Assembly: GCF_900115905.1 (NCBI RefSeq)
Contig: NZ_FOYD01000010.1
Span: 35,578-99,577 of the forward strand
Direction: 5' to 3'
DNA from: Halopseudomonas formosensis
GTDB lineage: Bacteria; Pseudomonadota; Gammaproteobacteria; Pseudomonadales; Pseudomonadaceae
DNA length: 64,000 bases
Position numbers and translations under genes: made by a program. Positions 30,975-39,948 of this stretch are shown piece after piece. Numbering within the stretch: the first letter of the stretch is position 1; every line of letters begins with the position of its first letter. The notes under the pieces are model-generated. The model ran no database searches and was not told where the DNA came from. It saw only the letters and a list, made by a program, of their open reading frames with translations.

Positions 30975-32114
30975 CTAGCGGCGCAGGAAGTTTTCCTCGT
31001 CATCCTGGATGCTCAGGGTCTGGTCCTCGCGCATCAGGAACTTGCCATCGGTCTCCGAGCCCAGCTTGATCAGCAGGCGCAGGTCGTTGGCCGAATCGGC
31101 ATGGGCCAGCGCATCTTCATACGTGATCTCGCCCTGACTGTAGAGCTTGTACAGCGCCTGGTCGAAGGTCTGCATGCCCAGCTCGTTGGAACGGGCCATC
31201 AGCGGCTTGAGTTCGTGCACCTCGCCCTTGCGGATCATGTCCGATGCCAGCGGGGTGTTGAGCATGACCTCGATGGCCGCCCGGCGACCCTTGCCATCCG
31301 GTGTGGGGATCAGCTGCTGGGCGACGATGCCCTTGAGGTTCAGCGACAGGTCCATCCACACCTGCTGGTGCATGTCGGCGGGGAAGAAGTGAATGATACG
31401 GTCCAGCGCCTGGTTGGCGTTGTTGGCGTGCAGGGTGCACAGACACAGGTGCCCGGTCTCGGCGAAGGTCAGCGCGTGCTCCATGGTCTCACGGCTACGC
31501 ACCTCACCGATCAGGATCACGTCCGGCGCCTGGCGCAGGGTGTTCTTCAGCGCCACCTCGAAGGTATCGGTGTCGATGCCGACCTCACGCTGGGTGACGA
31601 TGCAGTTCTGGTGCTGGTGAATGAATTCGATCGGGTCCTCGATGGTGATGATGTGACCCGTCGAGTTCTTGTTGCGATAGCCGATCATGGACGCCAGCGA
31701 GGTCGACTTACCGGTACCCGTGGCACCCACGAAGATCACCAGGCCACGCTTGGTCATGGCCAGGTTCTTGAGGATCTCCGGCAGGCGCAGCTCCTCGATG
31801 GTGGGAATCTGGGTCTCGATGCGCCGCGCCACCATGCCGACCAGGTTGCGCTGGTAGAAGGCGCTTACCCGGAAGCGACCGATACCGCGGGCACTGATGG
31901 CGAAGTTGCACTCCTTCTTCTCGGCGAACTCCCGGCGCTGCGCCTCGGACATCACCCCGAGCACGGTTTCCCGGGTCTGCTCGGGTGACAGCGGGGTCTT
32001 GGTCACCGGCAGGATGCGGCCGTGCACCTTCATGCTCGGTGCCACACCAGCGGTGATGAACAGGTCGGACGCGCCCTTTTCGACCATCAGGCGCAGCAGC
32101 TTTTCGAACTCCAT
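30975..32114 (-). CDS. pilU: PilU, accessory twitching-motility ATPase
   Basis: PilT-dependent retraction motor of type IV pili, cytoplasmic face. The 379 residues show Walker A GATGTGKST, the Asp box ITIEDPIEF, Walker B VILIGEVRSRETM and the His box LCLCTLHANN. It is longer at the C-terminus than PilT, with the Asp/Glu-rich tail (LSIQDDEENFLRR) typical of PilU. It follows pilT by 44 bp on the same strand. Confidence 0.96.
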   Translation of the reverse strand: MEFEKLLRLMVEKGASDLFITAGVAPSMKVHGRILPVTKTPLSPEQTRETVLGVMSEAQRREFAEKKECNFAISARGIGRFRVSAFYQRNLVGMVARRIETQIPTIEELRLPEILKNLAMTKRGLVIFVGATGTGKSTSLASMIGYRNKNSTGHIITIEDPIEFIHQHQNCIVTQREVGIDTDTFEVALKNTLRQAPDVILIGEVRSRETMEHALTFAETGHLCLCTLHANNANQALDRIIHFFPADMHQQVWMDLSLNLKGIVAQQLIPTPDGKGRRAAIEVMLNTPLASDMIRKGEVHELKPLMARSNELGMQTFDQALYKLYSQGEITYEDALAHADSANDLRLLIKLGSETDGKFLMREDQTLSIQDDEENFLRR

Positions 32115-32158
32115 AATTTCCTCATCCGGGACGCCTTCCTGCGCCCTCTACATGTCTG

Positions 32159-33193
32159 TCAGATGGCGTCCGACGCCTTGGCCTTTTCCCGCGCCGCTTC
32201 CCGGGTAACCAGACCACGGGCCACCAGGTTCTTCAGGCACATGTCCAGGGTCTGCATGCCGATGTTGCCGCCGGTCTGGATCGCCGAGTACATCTGCGCC
32301 ACCTTGTCCTCGCGGATCAGGTTACGGATCGCCGGGGTGCCGATCATGATCTCGTGGGCAGCCACCCGTCCCCCACCTATCTTCTTCAGCAGCGTCTGGG
32401 AGATCACCGCCTGCAGGGATTCGGACAGCATGGAACGGACCATGGCCTTTTCTTCACCGGGGAACACGTCCACTACCCGGTCGATGGTCTTGGCGGCGGA
32501 GGTGGTGTGCAGGGTGCCGAATACCAGGTGACCGGTTTCCGCGGCGGTCAGCGCCAGGCGGATGGTTTCCAGGTCACGCATCTCACCGACCAGGATGATG
32601 TCCGGGTCTTCCCGCAGGGCCGAGCGCAGCGCTTCGGCAAAGCCATGGGTGTCACGGTGCACTTCACGCTGGTTGACCAGGCACTTCTTCGACTCGTGGA
32701 CGAACTCGATCGGGTCCTCGATGGTGAGGATGTGCTGGTACTTGGTGTTGTTCAGATAGTCGAGCATGGCCGCCAGGGTGGTGGACTTGCCCGACCCTGT
32801 CGGTCCGGTGACCAGCACCAGCCCGCGGGGAACATCGGAAATCTGCTTGAACACATCGCCCATGCCCAGCTCTTCCATGGTCAGCACCTTGGAAGGAATG
32901 GTACGGAACACTGCGCCAGCACCACGGTTCTGATTGAAGGCGTTGACCCGGAAACGGGCTACCCCCGGGACTTCGAAGGAGAAGTCCGTTTCCAGAAATT
33001 CCTCGTAATCCTTGCGCTGCTTGTCGTTCATGATGTCGTAGATCAGCGCGTGCACCTGCTTGTGTTCCAGTGCAGGTACGTTGATGCGGCGCACATCGCC
33101 GTCCACACGAATCATGGGCGGCAGTCCGGCCGACAGGTGCAAGTCCGACGCGCCCTGTTTGGCGCTGAAGGCTAACAGCTCGGTAATATCCAT
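32159..33193 (-). CDS. pilT: PilT, type IV pilus retraction ATPase
   Basis: Hexameric motor that depolymerises the pilus during twitching. The start MDITELLAFSAKQGASDLHL at 33193 matches PilT proteins and has GGGGAA upstream; the frame extends 8 codons further but without support. Walker A is GPTGSGKST (130-138), followed by ILTIEDPIEFVHE, Walker B IILVGEMRDLETI, FGTLHTTSA and the C-terminal AIRNLIRE motif needed for retraction. 344 residues, the standard length. Confidence 0.97.
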   Translation of the reverse strand: MDITELLAFSAKQGASDLHLSAGLPPMIRVDGDVRRINVPALEHKQVHALIYDIMNDKQRKDYEEFLETDFSFEVPGVARFRVNAFNQNRGAGAVFRTIPSKVLTMEELGMGDVFKQISDVPRGLVLVTGPTGSGKSTTLAAMLDYLNNTKYQHILTIEDPIEFVHESKKCLVNQREVHRDTHGFAEALRSALREDPDIILVGEMRDLETIRLALTAAETGHLVFGTLHTTSAAKTIDRVVDVFPGEEKAMVRSMLSESLQAVISQTLLKKIGGGRVAAHEIMIGTPAIRNLIREDKVAQMYSAIQTGGNIGMQTLDMCLKNLVARGLVTREAAREKAKASDAI

Positions 33194-33271
33194 AGGGTTC
33201 CCCATTGCAACCTGCAAGCATGTAGAATGCCGTTCAGGTCAGCTCCATTGGCAAGGTGTTCAACGTCCGTA

Positions 33272-33973
33272 ATGTCCACGATAGCAGAGAATATTGCAAA
33301 CGTTCGTATGCGCATTTTGCGTGCTGCGCACGCTGCCGGTCGTGATCCCGCGGAGGTCACCCTGATGGCGGTCAGCAAGACCCGGGCAGCACCCGATATC
33401 CGCGAAGCGGTCGCTGCCGGCATCGAGCACATCGGGGAGAATTACCTGCAGGAAGCCCTGTCCAAGATGGCCGAATTGCAGGATCTGCCGCTGGTCTGGC
33501 ACTTCATCGGGCCGATCCAGTCGAACAAGACGCGGGCCATCGCCGAGCATTTCGACTGGGTGCACAGCGTCGATCGCCTGAAGATCGCCCAGCGACTGTC
33601 GGCACAGCGGCCTGACCAGCTGCCACCGCTGAATATCTGCCTGCAGGTGAACATCAGCGGCGAGGCCAGCAAGTCCGGGGTAACCCTGGCCGAGCTGCCG
33701 GAACTGGCCAGCGCCGTGGCCGCCCTGCCCGGCCTGCGTCTGCGTGGCCTGATGGCCATCCCCGCACCGGCCAGCGACAGCGCCGCCCGCCGGGTACCAC
33801 TGCGCGCCCTGCGCGAGGCCATGACTGCTCTCGAGCTGCCGCTGGACACCCTGTCCATGGGCATGAGCGACGATCTGGACGAGGCCATCGCCGAGGGCTC
33901 GACCCTGGTGCGTATCGGCACCGCGCTGTTCGGCGCCCGCGACTACTCCACTCCCGCAGCAGAGGAACAATGA
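33272..33973 (+). CDS. yggS: YggS/PLPBP-family PLP homeostasis protein
   Basis: Pyridoxal-phosphate-binding TIM-barrel protein involved in B6 and amino-acid homeostasis. The ATG at 33272 (MSTIAENIANVRMRI) gives 233 residues, the family length. The PLP-lysine strand is LMAVSKTR (Lys in SKT), with GENYLQEA, WHFIGPIQSNK and LSMGMSDDLDEAI as further signatures. Head of a yggS-proC-yggT-yggU cluster, divergent from pilT with a 78-bp gap. Confidence 0.95.
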   Translation: MSTIAENIANVRMRILRAAHAAGRDPAEVTLMAVSKTRAAPDIREAVAAGIEHIGENYLQEALSKMAELQDLPLVWHFIGPIQSNKTRAIAEHFDWVHSVDRLKIAQRLSAQRPDQLPPLNICLQVNISGEASKSGVTLAELPELASAVAALPGLRLRGLMAIPAPASDSAARRVPLRALREAMTALELPLDTLSMGMSDDLDEAIAEGSTLVRIGTALFGARDYSTPAAEEQ

Positions 33974-33974
33974 G

Positions 33975-34793
33975 ATGACAGCACCGCGAATCGGATTCAT
34001 CGGCGCCGGCAACATGGCTACCAGCCTCATCGGCGGCATGCTGCAGAACAGCTTCAAGGCCGGCCAGATACTGGCCAGCGATACCAGTGCCGAACAGCTG
34101 GAGCGACTGCACCGCCAGTTCGGCATCCACACCACCACCGACAATGCCGAGCTGGCCCGGGACTGCGATGTGCTGGTGCTGTCGGTCAAGCCGCAGGTCA
34201 TGCAGGCGGTATGCGCAGCGCTGCCGGCTCCGCGCCGCTCCGGCCAGCTGGTGATTTCCATTGCCGCCGGCATCACCTGCGACAGCCTGGCCGCCTGGCT
34301 GGGCGCCGACACGCCACTGATCCGCTGCATGCCCAATACCCCGGCGCTGCGGGGTCAGGGTGTCAGCGGCCTGTTCGCCGTGCCCCGGGTCAGCGCCGAA
34401 CAGAGAAAGCTGGCCGAGAGCATCCTCAATGCCGTGGGCATCAGCCTGTGGCTGGAGCAGGAGAGCCAGATCGATGCGGTCACCGCGGTATCCGGCAGTG
34501 GCCCGGCCTACTTCTTCTACCTGATGGAGGCCATGACCGACGCCGGCGAGCAGCTGGGCCTGCCCCGCGAGGTGGCCGAACGCCTGACCCTGTTCACCGC
34601 CCTGGGCGCCGCCGACATGGCCGTGCACAGCGACGTGGACACCGCCGAACTGCGCCGCCGGGTGACCTCGCCCAACGGTACCACCGAACGCGCCATCAAC
34701 AGCTTCGCCGCCGATGACCTGCCGGGCATGGTGGCCCGGGCCATGCGCGCCGCCGCCGAGCGCTCCGCCGAACTGTCCAGAGAACTCGCCTGA
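33975..34793 (+). CDS. proC: Pyrroline-5-carboxylate reductase ProC
   Basis: Last step of proline synthesis, NAD(P)H-dependent. The 272 residues begin with the Rossmann motif IGFIGAGNMATSLIGG; SVKPQVM, IRCMPNTPALRGQG and the C-terminal VSGSGPAYFFYLMEAM plus VTSPNGTT segments are all diagnostic. It starts 1 bp after the yggS stop. Confidence 0.97.
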   Translation: MTAPRIGFIGAGNMATSLIGGMLQNSFKAGQILASDTSAEQLERLHRQFGIHTTTDNAELARDCDVLVLSVKPQVMQAVCAALPAPRRSGQLVISIAAGITCDSLAAWLGADTPLIRCMPNTPALRGQGVSGLFAVPRVSAEQRKLAESILNAVGISLWLEQESQIDAVTAVSGSGPAYFFYLMEAMTDAGEQLGLPREVAERLTLFTALGAADMAVHSDVDTAELRRRVTSPNGTTERAINSFAADDLPGMVARAMRAAAERSAELSRELA

Positions 34794-34802
34794 GGAGACA
34801 AG

Positions 34803-35393
34803 ATGAACGGACTGAACATGGCCGCCGTATACGTGGTGCAGACCCTGGGCAGCCTGTACCTGCTGATAGTGCTGCTGCGCTTCATCCTGCAGCTGGTGCG
34901 CGCCGACTTCTACAACCCCCTGTCACAATTCATAGTGCGTGCCACCCAGCCGCTGCTCAAGCCGATGCGGCGGGTGATTCCGGGCTTTGCCGGGGTGGAT
35001 GTGGCCTCCCTGATCCTGGCGGTGCTGGTGCAGCTGGTGATCCTGGCGCTCATCATCAAGCTGATGGGTTACGCCCTGCCACCGGTGCTGCAGCTGCTGG
35101 TCTGGTCTCTGGTAGGCGTCACGGCACTGTTTCTGAAGATCTTCTTCTTCGCCCTGATCATCAGCGTGATCCTGTCCTGGGTAGCGCCGCACAGTCACAA
35201 CCCGGCGGCGCTGCTGGTCACCCAGATCTGCGAGCCGGTGCTGGCGCCCTTCCGCCGCTTCCTGCCGGCGATGGGTGGGCTGGACCTGTCGCCCATCTTT
35301 GCCTTCATCGCGCTCAACCTGCTGGACATGCTGCTGATCACCAACCTGGCGATGGCCACCGGCATGCCCAAAGGCCTTACCCTGGCGCTGTGA
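34803..35393 (+). CDS. yggT: YggT-family membrane protein
   Basis: Inner-membrane protein of 196 residues with two tandem YggT domains, each of two hydrophobic helices (about 8-27 and 55-80, then 98-122 and 155-180). Conserved segments FILQLVRADFYNPLSQFIVRATQP and LSWVAPHSHNPAALLVTQICEP are the repeated YggT signature. Function is not established; the family has been linked to osmotic-shock tolerance and membrane organisation. It overlaps the start of yggU by one base. Confidence 0.93.
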   Translation: MNGLNMAAVYVVQTLGSLYLLIVLLRFILQLVRADFYNPLSQFIVRATQPLLKPMRRVIPGFAGVDVASLILAVLVQLVILALIIKLMGYALPPVLQLLVWSLVGVTALFLKIFFFALIISVILSWVAPHSHNPAALLVTQICEPVLAPFRRFLPAMGGLDLSPIFAFIALNLLDMLLITNLAMATGMPKGLTLAL

Positions 35394-35686
35394 TGGCCGG
35401 CTTCTACCAGTGGCGCGGTGCCGATCTGCTGCTGGACTGTCACCTGCAGCCCGGCGCCAGGAGCATCGGCTTTGCCGGTCAGCACGGCGAGCGGCTGAAG
35501 ATCCGTATCAGTGCGCCGCCGGTGGACGGCAAGGCCAACGAGATGCTGCTGGCCTTCCTGGCCAAAGAGTTCGATGTGGGGCGGCGGCAGGTCAGCCTGC
35601 TCAGCGGTCAGCAGAGCCGGCAGAAGCGGGTGCTGATCGAGGCGCCCGGGCGGCTTCCCGAGGAGCTCGGTATTGCCCGGCCCTGA
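35393..35686 (+). CDS. yggU: YggU (DUF167) family protein
   Basis: A small basic cytoplasmic protein of 97 residues with the DUF167 fold: LDCHLQPGARS, LKIRISAPPVDGKANEMLLAFLA and VSLLSGQQSRQKRVLI. The ATG at 35393 overlaps the yggT stop (TGATG); a GTG at 35390 is in frame. No function is established. Confidence 0.92.
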   Translation: MAGFYQWRGADLLLDCHLQPGARSIGFAGQHGERLKIRISAPPVDGKANEMLLAFLAKEFDVGRRQVSLLSGQQSRQKRVLIEAPGRLPEELGIARP

Positions 35687-35798
35687 TGGCCGTCGGCTTG
35701 CGATCCGACGCCCTCAGACCCTAGACTGACGCCTCGCTCATTGGGCCGGCCCGCATGACGGCCGGCGTGCCAATCCAGAACAGGAAAACGAAAACCCC

Positions 35799-36941
35799 AT
35801 GTCCCAATTCCCTGCTGATTCCGTCGGCCTGGTCACGCCCCAGCGACAGACCTTCAGCGAACCGCTGCAACTGGCCTGCGGGCGCAGCCTGGCCAACTAC
35901 GAGCTGGTCTACGAGACCTACGGGCAGCTCAATGCCAGTCGCAGCAATGCGGTGCTGATCTGCCACGCGCTGTCCGGGCACCACCACGCCGCCGGCTACC
36001 ACAGCCCGGATGACCGCAAGCCCGGCTGGTGGGATGTCTGCATCGGGCCCGGCAAGGCCATCGACACCAACCGCTTCTTCGTCGTGTCCCTGAACAACCT
36101 CGGCGGCTGCCATGGCTCCACCGGCCCGTCGAGCATCAACCCGGACACCGGCAAGGCCTGGGGCGCACATTTCCCCATGATAGTGGTGGAGGACTGGGTC
36201 AACAGTCAGGCCCGGCTGGCCGACCATCTGGGTATCCGGCAGTGGGCCGCCGTGGTCGGCGGCAGCCTGGGCGGCATGCAGGCGCTGCAGTGGGCCATTG
36301 CCCACCCCGATCGGCTGCGCCATTGCGTGGCCATTGCCACTGCCTCCAAGCTGTCGGCGCAGAACATCGCCTTCAACGAGGTGGCCCGCCAGGCCATCCT
36401 CAGCGATCCGGACTTCCGCGACGGTGACTACGCCGCCCATGGCCTGGTGCCCAAGCACGGCCTGGGCCTGGCGCGCATGGTCGGGCACATCACCTATCTG
36501 TCCGACGATGCCATGGGCCAGAAATTCGGTCGCGAGCTGCGCAGCGATGAGCTGAAGTACGACATCAAGGGCGTCGAGTTCCAGGTCGAGAGCTACCTGC
36601 GCTATCAGGGCCAGGAATTCTCCCAGCGCTTCGACGCCAATACCTATCTGCTGATGACCAAGGCGCTGGACTACTACGACCCGGCACGGGCCCATGGCGG
36701 CGACCTGGCCAGGACCCTGGAGCCGGTGCAGGCCAGGTGCCTGGTCATGTCCTTCAGTACCGACTGGCGCTTCCCGCCGTCACGCTCCCGGGAGCTGGCC
36801 AATGCGCTGATTGCCGCACGCAAGGACGTCAGCTATCTGGAGATCGAGGCCGATCAGGGGCACGATGCCTTCCTGCTGCCGATTCCGCGCTATATCCAGG
36901 CCCTGAGCAGTTACATGAACCGTATCGAGGTGGATGCATGA
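35799..36941 (+). CDS. metX: Homoserine O-acyltransferase MetX (probably succinyl-transferring)
   Basis: Activates homoserine for methionine synthesis. Alpha/beta-hydrolase fold of 380 residues; nucleophile Ser156 in [10 protein letters not shown], oxyanion region [15 protein letters not shown], and the closing Asp and His in [12 protein letters not shown] and [10 protein letters not shown]. Annotated acetyltransferases of this type in Pseudomonas have been shown to use succinyl-CoA, so succinyl donor use is likely but not visible from sequence alone. Overlaps metW by 4 bp (ATGA). Confidence 0.94.
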   Translation: MSQFPADSVGLVTPQRQTFSEPLQLACGRSLANYELVYETYGQLNASRSNAVLICHALSGHHHAAGYHSPDDRKPGWWDVCIGPGKAIDTNRFFVVSLNNLGGCHGSTGPSSINPDTGKAWGAHFPMIVVEDWVNSQARLADHLGIRQWAAVVGGSLGGMQALQWAIAHPDRLRHCVAIATASKLSAQNIAFNEVARQAILSDPDFRDGDYAAHGLVPKHGLGLARMVGHITYLSDDAMGQKFGRELRSDELKYDIKGVEFQVESYLRYQGQEFSQRFDANTYLLMTKALDYYDPARAHGGDLARTLEPVQARCLVMSFSTDWRFPPSRSRELANALIAARKDVSYLEIEADQGHDAFLLPIPRYIQALSSYMNRIEVDA

Positions 36942-37534
36942 ACCTGCGCGCCGATCTGCAGATCATCGAAAAATGGATCAGCCCCGGCAGCCACGTGCTT
37001 GACCTGGGTTGCGGCAATGGCGAGCTGCTGCACTACCTGCAGAGCCAGAAAAAGGTCCGCGGCTACGGCCTGGAAATCGATCCGGACAACATCAACACCT
37101 GCATCAACAAGGGCGTCAACGTGATCGAGAAGAACCTCGACCACGGATTGGACAACTTTGCCGATCGCAGCTTCGACACCGTGGTCATGACCCAGGCCCT
37201 GCAGGCGGTGCACTACCCCGACCGCATCCTCGAGGACATGCTGCGCATCGGCCGCGAGGCGATCCTGACCTTCCCCAATTTCGGTCACTGGCGCTGCCGC
37301 CTGTACCTGGGGATGAAGGGCCGCATGCCGGTATCCGAGTTCATGCCCTACACTTGGTACAACACCCCGAACATCCACTTCTGCACCTTCAAGGACTTCG
37401 AGAACCTGTGCCATGAAAGGTCGGTGAAGATTCTCGACCGCCTGGTGGTGGACCAGACCCACCAGAGCAGCCGCCTGAGTGCCATGTGGCCCAACCTGCT
37501 CGGGGAAGTCGCCATCTATCGTGTCACACGCTGA
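36938..37534 (+). CDS. metW: MetW, methionine biosynthesis protein
   Basis: A 198-residue class I methyltransferase-like protein that in Pseudomonas and relatives works with MetX. SAM-type motif [15 protein letters not shown] (about 24-38), then GYGLEID and [27 protein letters not shown] and [18 protein letters not shown] are MetW-specific. The start at 36938 overlaps the metX stop. Its exact contribution to homoserine acylation is not fixed by sequence. Confidence 0.94.
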   Translation: MNLRADLQIIEKWISPGSHVLDLGCGNGELLHYLQSQKKVRGYGLEIDPDNINTCINKGVNVIEKNLDHGLDNFADRSFDTVVMTQALQAVHYPDRILEDMLRIGREAILTFPNFGHWRCRLYLGMKGRMPVSEFMPYTWYNTPNIHFCTFKDFENLCHERSVKILDRLVVDQTHQSSRLSAMWPNLLGEVAIYRVTR

Positions 37535-37546
37535 CAAGGAGCCACC

Positions 37547-37996
37547 ATGTTTCGCCATCTGTTTGCCGCCCTGCTCATGCTGATCGCCGGCGTCGCCACC
37601 GCCCAGCAGGGCCCGGCACAAAGCCCGCAGCGCTTCGGCGATCTGCTGGTGCATCACAACGCCTTCAACAGTTCCTACCTGCAGCCGGAGATCGCTGCCG
37701 CAGCAGGCCTGCAGCGCGGCCCGCGCCAGGGCGTGGTCAATATCGCCGTGCAGCGGCTGACCGAGGAGGGTGTGGAGGTCGTGGATGCCCGGATCGAGGG
37801 TACAGTGACCAACCTGCTGCAACAGACCACACCACTGCGCTTCATTCGCATCCAGGAAGAGGATGCCATCTACTTCGTTGCCAACTACAGCGCCGGACAA
37901 CGCGGGCTGCTGCGCTTCGAGGTGAAGGTGCAGGCCGACGACAATGCCCCGGTGCACACGGTGCGCTTCCAGCAGGAGTTCCATCCGGATGAGTAA
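37547..37996 (+). CDS. DUF4426 exported protein
   Basis: A 149-residue protein with a signal peptide ([20 protein letters not shown]) and a small beta-rich domain containing [24 protein letters not shown], the DUF4426 signature. It is located between metW and rdgB as in P. aeruginosa. Periplasmic location is inferred; function unknown. Its last 8 bp overlap the start of rdgB. Confidence 0.88.
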   Translation: MFRHLFAALLMLIAGVATAQQGPAQSPQRFGDLLVHHNAFNSSYLQPEIAAAAGLQRGPRQGVVNIAVQRLTEEGVEVVDARIEGTVTNLLQQTTPLRFIRIQEEDAIYFVANYSAGQRGLLRFEVKVQADDNAPVHTVRFQQEFHPDE

Positions 37997-38597
37997 GGCT
38001 GCCCTGCCCTTCAGCAGACTGGTGCTGGCCAGCAACAATGCCGGCAAGCTCAAGGAGTTGCAGGCCATGCTCGGTGACGACATCGAGGTGCTGCCGCAGC
38101 GGGAGTTCACCGACCAGGAGGCCGACGAAACCGGCCTGAGCTTCGTCGAGAATGCCATTCTCAAGGCCCGCCACGCCGCCCGCGCCTCGGGCCTGCCCGC
38201 ACTGGCGGACGATTCCGGACTGGCGGTGGATGCCCTGGGCGGCGCCCCGGGCATCTACTCGGCGCGCTATGCCGATGGACAGGGGGATGCGGCCAACAAC
38301 GCCAAGCTGCTGCAGGCTCTGCGCGACGTACCGGACGCGGAGCGCGGCGCGCGCTTCATCTGCGCCCTGGCGCTGGTACGCCATGCCGAGGACCCGGTGC
38401 CGATCATCTGCGAAGGCGCCTGGGAGGGCCGTATCCTGCACGCCGCCCGGGGTGAGCACGGCTTCGGCTACGACCCGCTGTTCCTGATTCCGGAGCTGGG
38501 GCTGTCCAGCGCCGAACTGCCGGCCCGGCAGAAGAACCAGCTCAGCCACCGGGCCCGCGCCATGCAGCAGCTGCGCGCCCGCCTGGGACTGGCGTGA
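37989..38597 (+). CDS. rdgB: RdgB, dITP/XTP pyrophosphatase
   Basis: House-cleaning enzyme that hydrolyses non-canonical purine triphosphates. The 202 residues start [24 protein letters not shown], with [21 protein letters not shown] (catalytic acidic residues) and HGFGYDPLF as further signatures. Overlaps the upstream DUF4426 gene by 8 bp and the hemW start by 4 bp (GTGA). Confidence 0.96.
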   Translation: MSKAALPFSRLVLASNNAGKLKELQAMLGDDIEVLPQREFTDQEADETGLSFVENAILKARHAARASGLPALADDSGLAVDALGGAPGIYSARYADGQGDAANNAKLLQALRDVPDAERGARFICALALVRHAEDPVPIICEGAWEGRILHAARGEHGFGYDPLFLIPELGLSSAELPARQKNQLSHRARAMQQLRARLGLA

Positions 38598-39745
38598 GCG
38601 GCACCGGAGAATCCGGCCTGCCACCGCTGGCCGCCTATGTGCACATACCCTGGTGTGTGCGCAAATGCCCCTACTGCGACTTCAACTCGCATACCTACGA
38701 CAGCGGCCTGCCGGAGGCCGAGTACATCGATGCCCTGATCGCCGATCTGGAGCTGGAGCTGCCTCAGGTGCATGGTCGGGAGCTGGTGTCGATCTTCTTC
38801 GGTGGCGGCACCCCCAGCCTGTTCTCCGCTGCCAGCCTGGACCGTCTGCTGCAGGCCATGCAGCAACGCCTGCGCTTTGCCGGCGACATCGAGATCACCC
38901 TGGAAGCCAATCCGGGCACCTTCGAGCAGGCCAAGTTCCGCGACTACCGCGCTATCGGCATCAATCGCCTGTCGATCGGCATCCAGAGCTTCAACCCCGA
39001 GCACCTGAAGGCGCTGGGGCGCATCCATGATGACAGCGAGGCGCTGGCGGCGGTGGACATGGCCCGCCGCGCCGGTTTCGACAACCTCAATCTCGATCTG
39101 ATGCACGGCCTGCCCGGTCAGAGCCTGGCCCAGGCCCGCGCCGATATCGACCAGGCCATCGCCCTGGGCCCGGAGCACCTGTCCTGGTACCAGCTGACCC
39201 TGGAGCCCAACACGGTGTTCTACAGCCGCCCGCCACAGCTGCCCGAGGACGAGGTGCTGTGGGATATCCAGGAAGCCGGCCAGGCCCGGCTGGCCGAGGC
39301 CGGCTATGCCCAGTACGAGATTTCCGCCTATGCCCGCAGCGGACGCCGTGCCCGGCACAACCTGAACTACTGGCAGTACGGTGACTTTATCGGCATAGGC
39401 GCCGGCGCCCACGGCAAGCTGACCCAGCCGGACGGCACGGTGGAACGCAACTGGAAGACCCGCCAGCCGAAGGACTACCTCAACCCGAAAACGCCCTGGC
39501 TGGCCGGCAGCAAGCGGCTGAGCGCCGAGGAGCTGCCCTTCGACTTCCTGATGAACGCCCTGCGGCTGGTGGAGGGTGTACCCAGCGCCTGGTATCAGCA
39601 ACGCACCGGTCAGAGCCTGGCGACCATCGCTCCACTGCTGGACAAGGCCGTGCAGCGCGGACTGCTGGAGCCCTGGCAACAGCAGTTGCGCCCTACCGAA
39701 CAGGGCCGGCTGTTTCTCAATGATCTTCTGGAGATGTTTCTCTAG
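38594..39745 (+). CDS. hemW: HemW, radical SAM heme chaperone
   Basis: Coproporphyrinogen oxidase-like radical SAM protein now regarded as a heme chaperone. GTG start at 38594 overlapping the rdgB stop, 383 residues. The iron-sulfur motif is C21-x3-C25-x2-C28 ([13 protein letters not shown]); [10 protein letters not shown] and [17 protein letters not shown] are typical. HemW proteins lack the extra Cys found in true HemN (motif ends CDFNS, not CxC), consistent here. Confidence 0.95.
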   Translation: MSGTGESGLPPLAAYVHIPWCVRKCPYCDFNSHTYDSGLPEAEYIDALIADLELELPQVHGRELVSIFFGGGTPSLFSAASLDRLLQAMQQRLRFAGDIEITLEANPGTFEQAKFRDYRAIGINRLSIGIQSFNPEHLKALGRIHDDSEALAAVDMARRAGFDNLNLDLMHGLPGQSLAQARADIDQAIALGPEHLSWYQLTLEPNTVFYSRPPQLPEDEVLWDIQEAGQARLAEAGYAQYEISAYARSGRRARHNLNYWQYGDFIGIGAGAHGKLTQPDGTVERNWKTRQPKDYLNPKTPWLAGSKRLSAEELPFDFLMNALRLVEGVPSAWYQQRTGQSLATIAPLLDKAVQRGLLEPWQQQLRPTEQGRLFLNDLLEMFL

Positions 39746-39751
39746 CCCGCT

Positions 39752-39771
39752 GGACGAGATGGTGCTCGTCC
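39752..39771 (+). terminator. Hairpin after hemW
   Basis: A 7-bp stem (39752-39758 with 39765-39771) with a 6-nt loop, 7 bp after the hemW stop and without a T tract. A weak candidate for the end of the metX-hemW transcript. Confidence 0.35.
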
Positions 39772-39817
39772 CTCCCGGGTGCTCACTGCGCCTGAGGGAA
39801 CCGAGCAGAGGCGGGTT

Positions 39818-39872
39818 GTCGGCCAGCCTGTGCTCGCCATCCCGATGGGGTGCCGCGCACCTGCGCTACGCC
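39818..39872. repeat. REP-like extragenic repeat, copy 1
   Basis: Two short elements, 39818-39838 and 39855-39872, recur in inverted orientation and swapped order after uppP (42160-42217). The first pair agrees at 19 of 21 positions, the second at 17 of 18. Both are GC-rich, partly self-complementary and intergenic, as expected for REP-type elements. Confidence 0.5.
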
Positions 39873-39885
39873 TGATCCTGATCAA
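39872..39885 (+). promoter_or_regulatory. ANR/DNR (FNR-type) box upstream of trhP
   Basis: CTGATCCTGATCAA, on the other strand TTGAT-CAGG-ATCAG, matches TTGAT-N4-ATCAA at 9 of 10 positions. Its centre (39878.5) is 41.5 bp from a start at 39920 predicted from the TATCCT box at 39908-39913, the class II FNR activation geometry. Confidence 0.6.
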
Positions 39886-39907
39886 TGTCCTGCATGACCT
39901 GAGCGGC

Positions 39908-39913
39908 TATCCT
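39908..39913 (+). promoter_or_regulatory. Predicted -10 element of trhP
   Basis: TATCCT, four of six matches to TATAAT. It has no good -35 partner, which is what an activator-dependent promoter with the box at -41.5 should show. Confidence 0.4.
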
Positions 39914-39948
39914 CCCCGGCCTTCTTGTCTTGTAAACAGGATCACACC

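Noticed and set aside
35687..35798. SAM-responsive riboswitch before metX
   Set aside because: The 112-bp leader shows no recognisable SAM riboswitch core or terminator.
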